Of a stretch of DNA of 5,034 nt, positions 4,710 through 5,034 are shown one piece after another (position 1 is the first letter of the stretch; the number at the start of each line of letters is the position of its first letter). Location of the stretch: contig CANIIN010000252.1 in NCBI GenBank assembly GCA_947467405.1, forward strand, positions 1-5,034, written 5' to 3'. The notes under the pieces were generated by a model that was not told the DNA's origin, did no database searches, and saw only the letters and a program-made list of their open reading frames with translations. The DNA is from Betaproteobacteria bacterium. Its GTDB lineage: Bacteria; Pseudomonadota; Gammaproteobacteria; Burkholderiales; SG8-39. Position numbers and translations under genes: made by a program.

Positions 4710-4874
4710 ATGACCAGACCGACGAATTTCCTCACCACCTACCTTGGCGTTGTCATGGCCACATTCTTCTTCGTGATGTCGGTGGCGTTCGTGTCCGTGC
4801 CCTATGCGATGAAGGCGCACCCGGGCGAGCCGATGAGCAAGCCCCCGGTGACGAGTTCGTATCACCTGACCTGA
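4710..4874 (+). CDS. Small single-pass inner-membrane protein, unknown function
   Basis: This 54-residue protein is not one I recognise. It starts MTRPTNFLTTYLG, carries one hydrophobic helix at about residues 11-33 (GVVMATFFFVMSVAFVSVP), and ends in a polar tail with AHPGEPMSKPP and YHLT. The charged N-terminus and the lack of a clear cleavage site suggest a membrane anchor with N-in topology, though an uncleaved or cleaved signal cannot be excluded. Reality is supported by the near-ideal Shine-Dalgarno (4695-4702), the regulator box and -10 just upstream, and a leader resembling that of shp. The gene has its own promoter 60 nt after the kinase stop. The tail has H37 and H52, and there are no cysteines. 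Inferred roles are a small regulator of the sensor kinase or an accessory of the cytochrome b complex, both untested. I saw no other gene from here to the window end. Confidence 0.7.
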   Translation: MTRPTNFLTTYLGVVMATFFFVMSVAFVSVPYAMKAHPGEPMSKPPVTSSYHLT

Positions 4875-4903
4875 GCGGGCGCCATCAGCATCTTGTCGCC
4901 GGC

Positions 4904-4920
4904 CATCCGGGTACCGGATG
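4904..4920 (+). other. Short perfect hairpin after the small gene
   Basis: CATCCGG (4904-4910), loop GTA, CCGGATG (4914-4920) form a 7-bp stem 29 nt after the stop codon. No U-tract follows (CGCTGCG), so it is not a typical intrinsic terminator; it may stabilise the mRNA 3' end. Nothing else is recognisable in 4921-5004. Confidence 0.4.
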
Positions 4921-5004
4921 CGCTGCGTTCACAAGAATGATCGATCGCCCGAAGAATGTCTTGCGGAGCCGATCTTCAGGTATCGCCCCGCTGGCCGAAA
5001 GGCC

Positions 5005-5034
5005 AAAAAAAAGGGCGCAGGGTTTCCCGTGCGC
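5005..5034 (-). terminator. Intrinsic terminator of a minus-strand gene beyond the right edge
   Basis: Read on the minus strand, GCGCA, a bulged C, GGG, loop AAA, CCC, TGCGC (5034 down to 5015) is followed by CC and eight T (5012-5005). That is a good stem plus U-tract. It implies a convergent gene to the right that is not in the window. The adjacent GGCC-GAAA-GGCC hairpin (4993-5004) may add to it. Confidence 0.65.

Noticed and set aside
4993..5012. GGCC-GAAA-GGCC followed by eight A as a + strand terminator
   Set aside because: A + strand terminator needs T after the stem, not A. The A run serves the minus-strand terminator at 5005-5034.

Overview
This is a high-GC bacterial window with strong G/C bias at codon third positions. 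A Bug/TctC-type solute receptor fragment, a QseBC-type two-component pair and an SHP/DHC cytochrome cluster together suggest a betaproteobacterium (Burkholderiales, Rhodocyclales or Nitrosomonadales-like). That placement is inference; no rRNA or marker gene is present. All recognised genes are on the + strand.

Layout. (1) 3-293 is the C-terminal end of a tripartite-tricarboxylate-transporter-type periplasmic binding protein. It is unrelated to the rest and is followed by a 233-nt intergenic region with two GC-rich inverted repeats and a regulated promoter. (2) 527-2377 is a three-gene cytochrome operon: shp (sphaeroides heme protein, DUF1924), dhc (diheme cytochrome c) and a cytochrome b561-family membrane protein. 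The expected electron path is quinol pool -> membrane cytochrome b -> periplasmic DHC -> SHP, a c-type heme protein with a probable displaceable Asn ligand that can bind small molecules. (3) 2539-4649 is a QseB-like response regulator and a QseC-like sensor kinase. They are preceded by an inverted pair of a common dispersed 'GTCATTCCCGCG...' repeat. (4) 4710-4874 is a 54-codon single-pass membrane protein gene with a strong Shine-Dalgarno. (5) The right edge holds a probable intrinsic terminator for a minus-strand gene lying outside the window.

Regulation ties it together. A direct repeat of the form C-T/A-TAAG-N5-C-T/C-TAAT, 11-bp period, resembling PmrA/QseB boxes, lies upstream of shp (464-480). 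It occurs again, overlapping the kinase stop codon, upstream of the small membrane protein (4645-4661). Similarity between the two sites continues through the -10 region and leader to the start codon, which suggests a duplicated or strongly conserved regulated promoter. The likely picture is a self-contained sensing and redox module: QseBC-like proteins switch on SHP/DHC/cytochrome b and a previously unnoticed small inner-membrane protein.

The oddest structural feature is a segment of about 114 bp with three tandem perfect hairpins, in frame within the signal-peptide region of dhc. Removing it restores an ordinary signal peptide, so it looks like an in-frame palindromic insertion.
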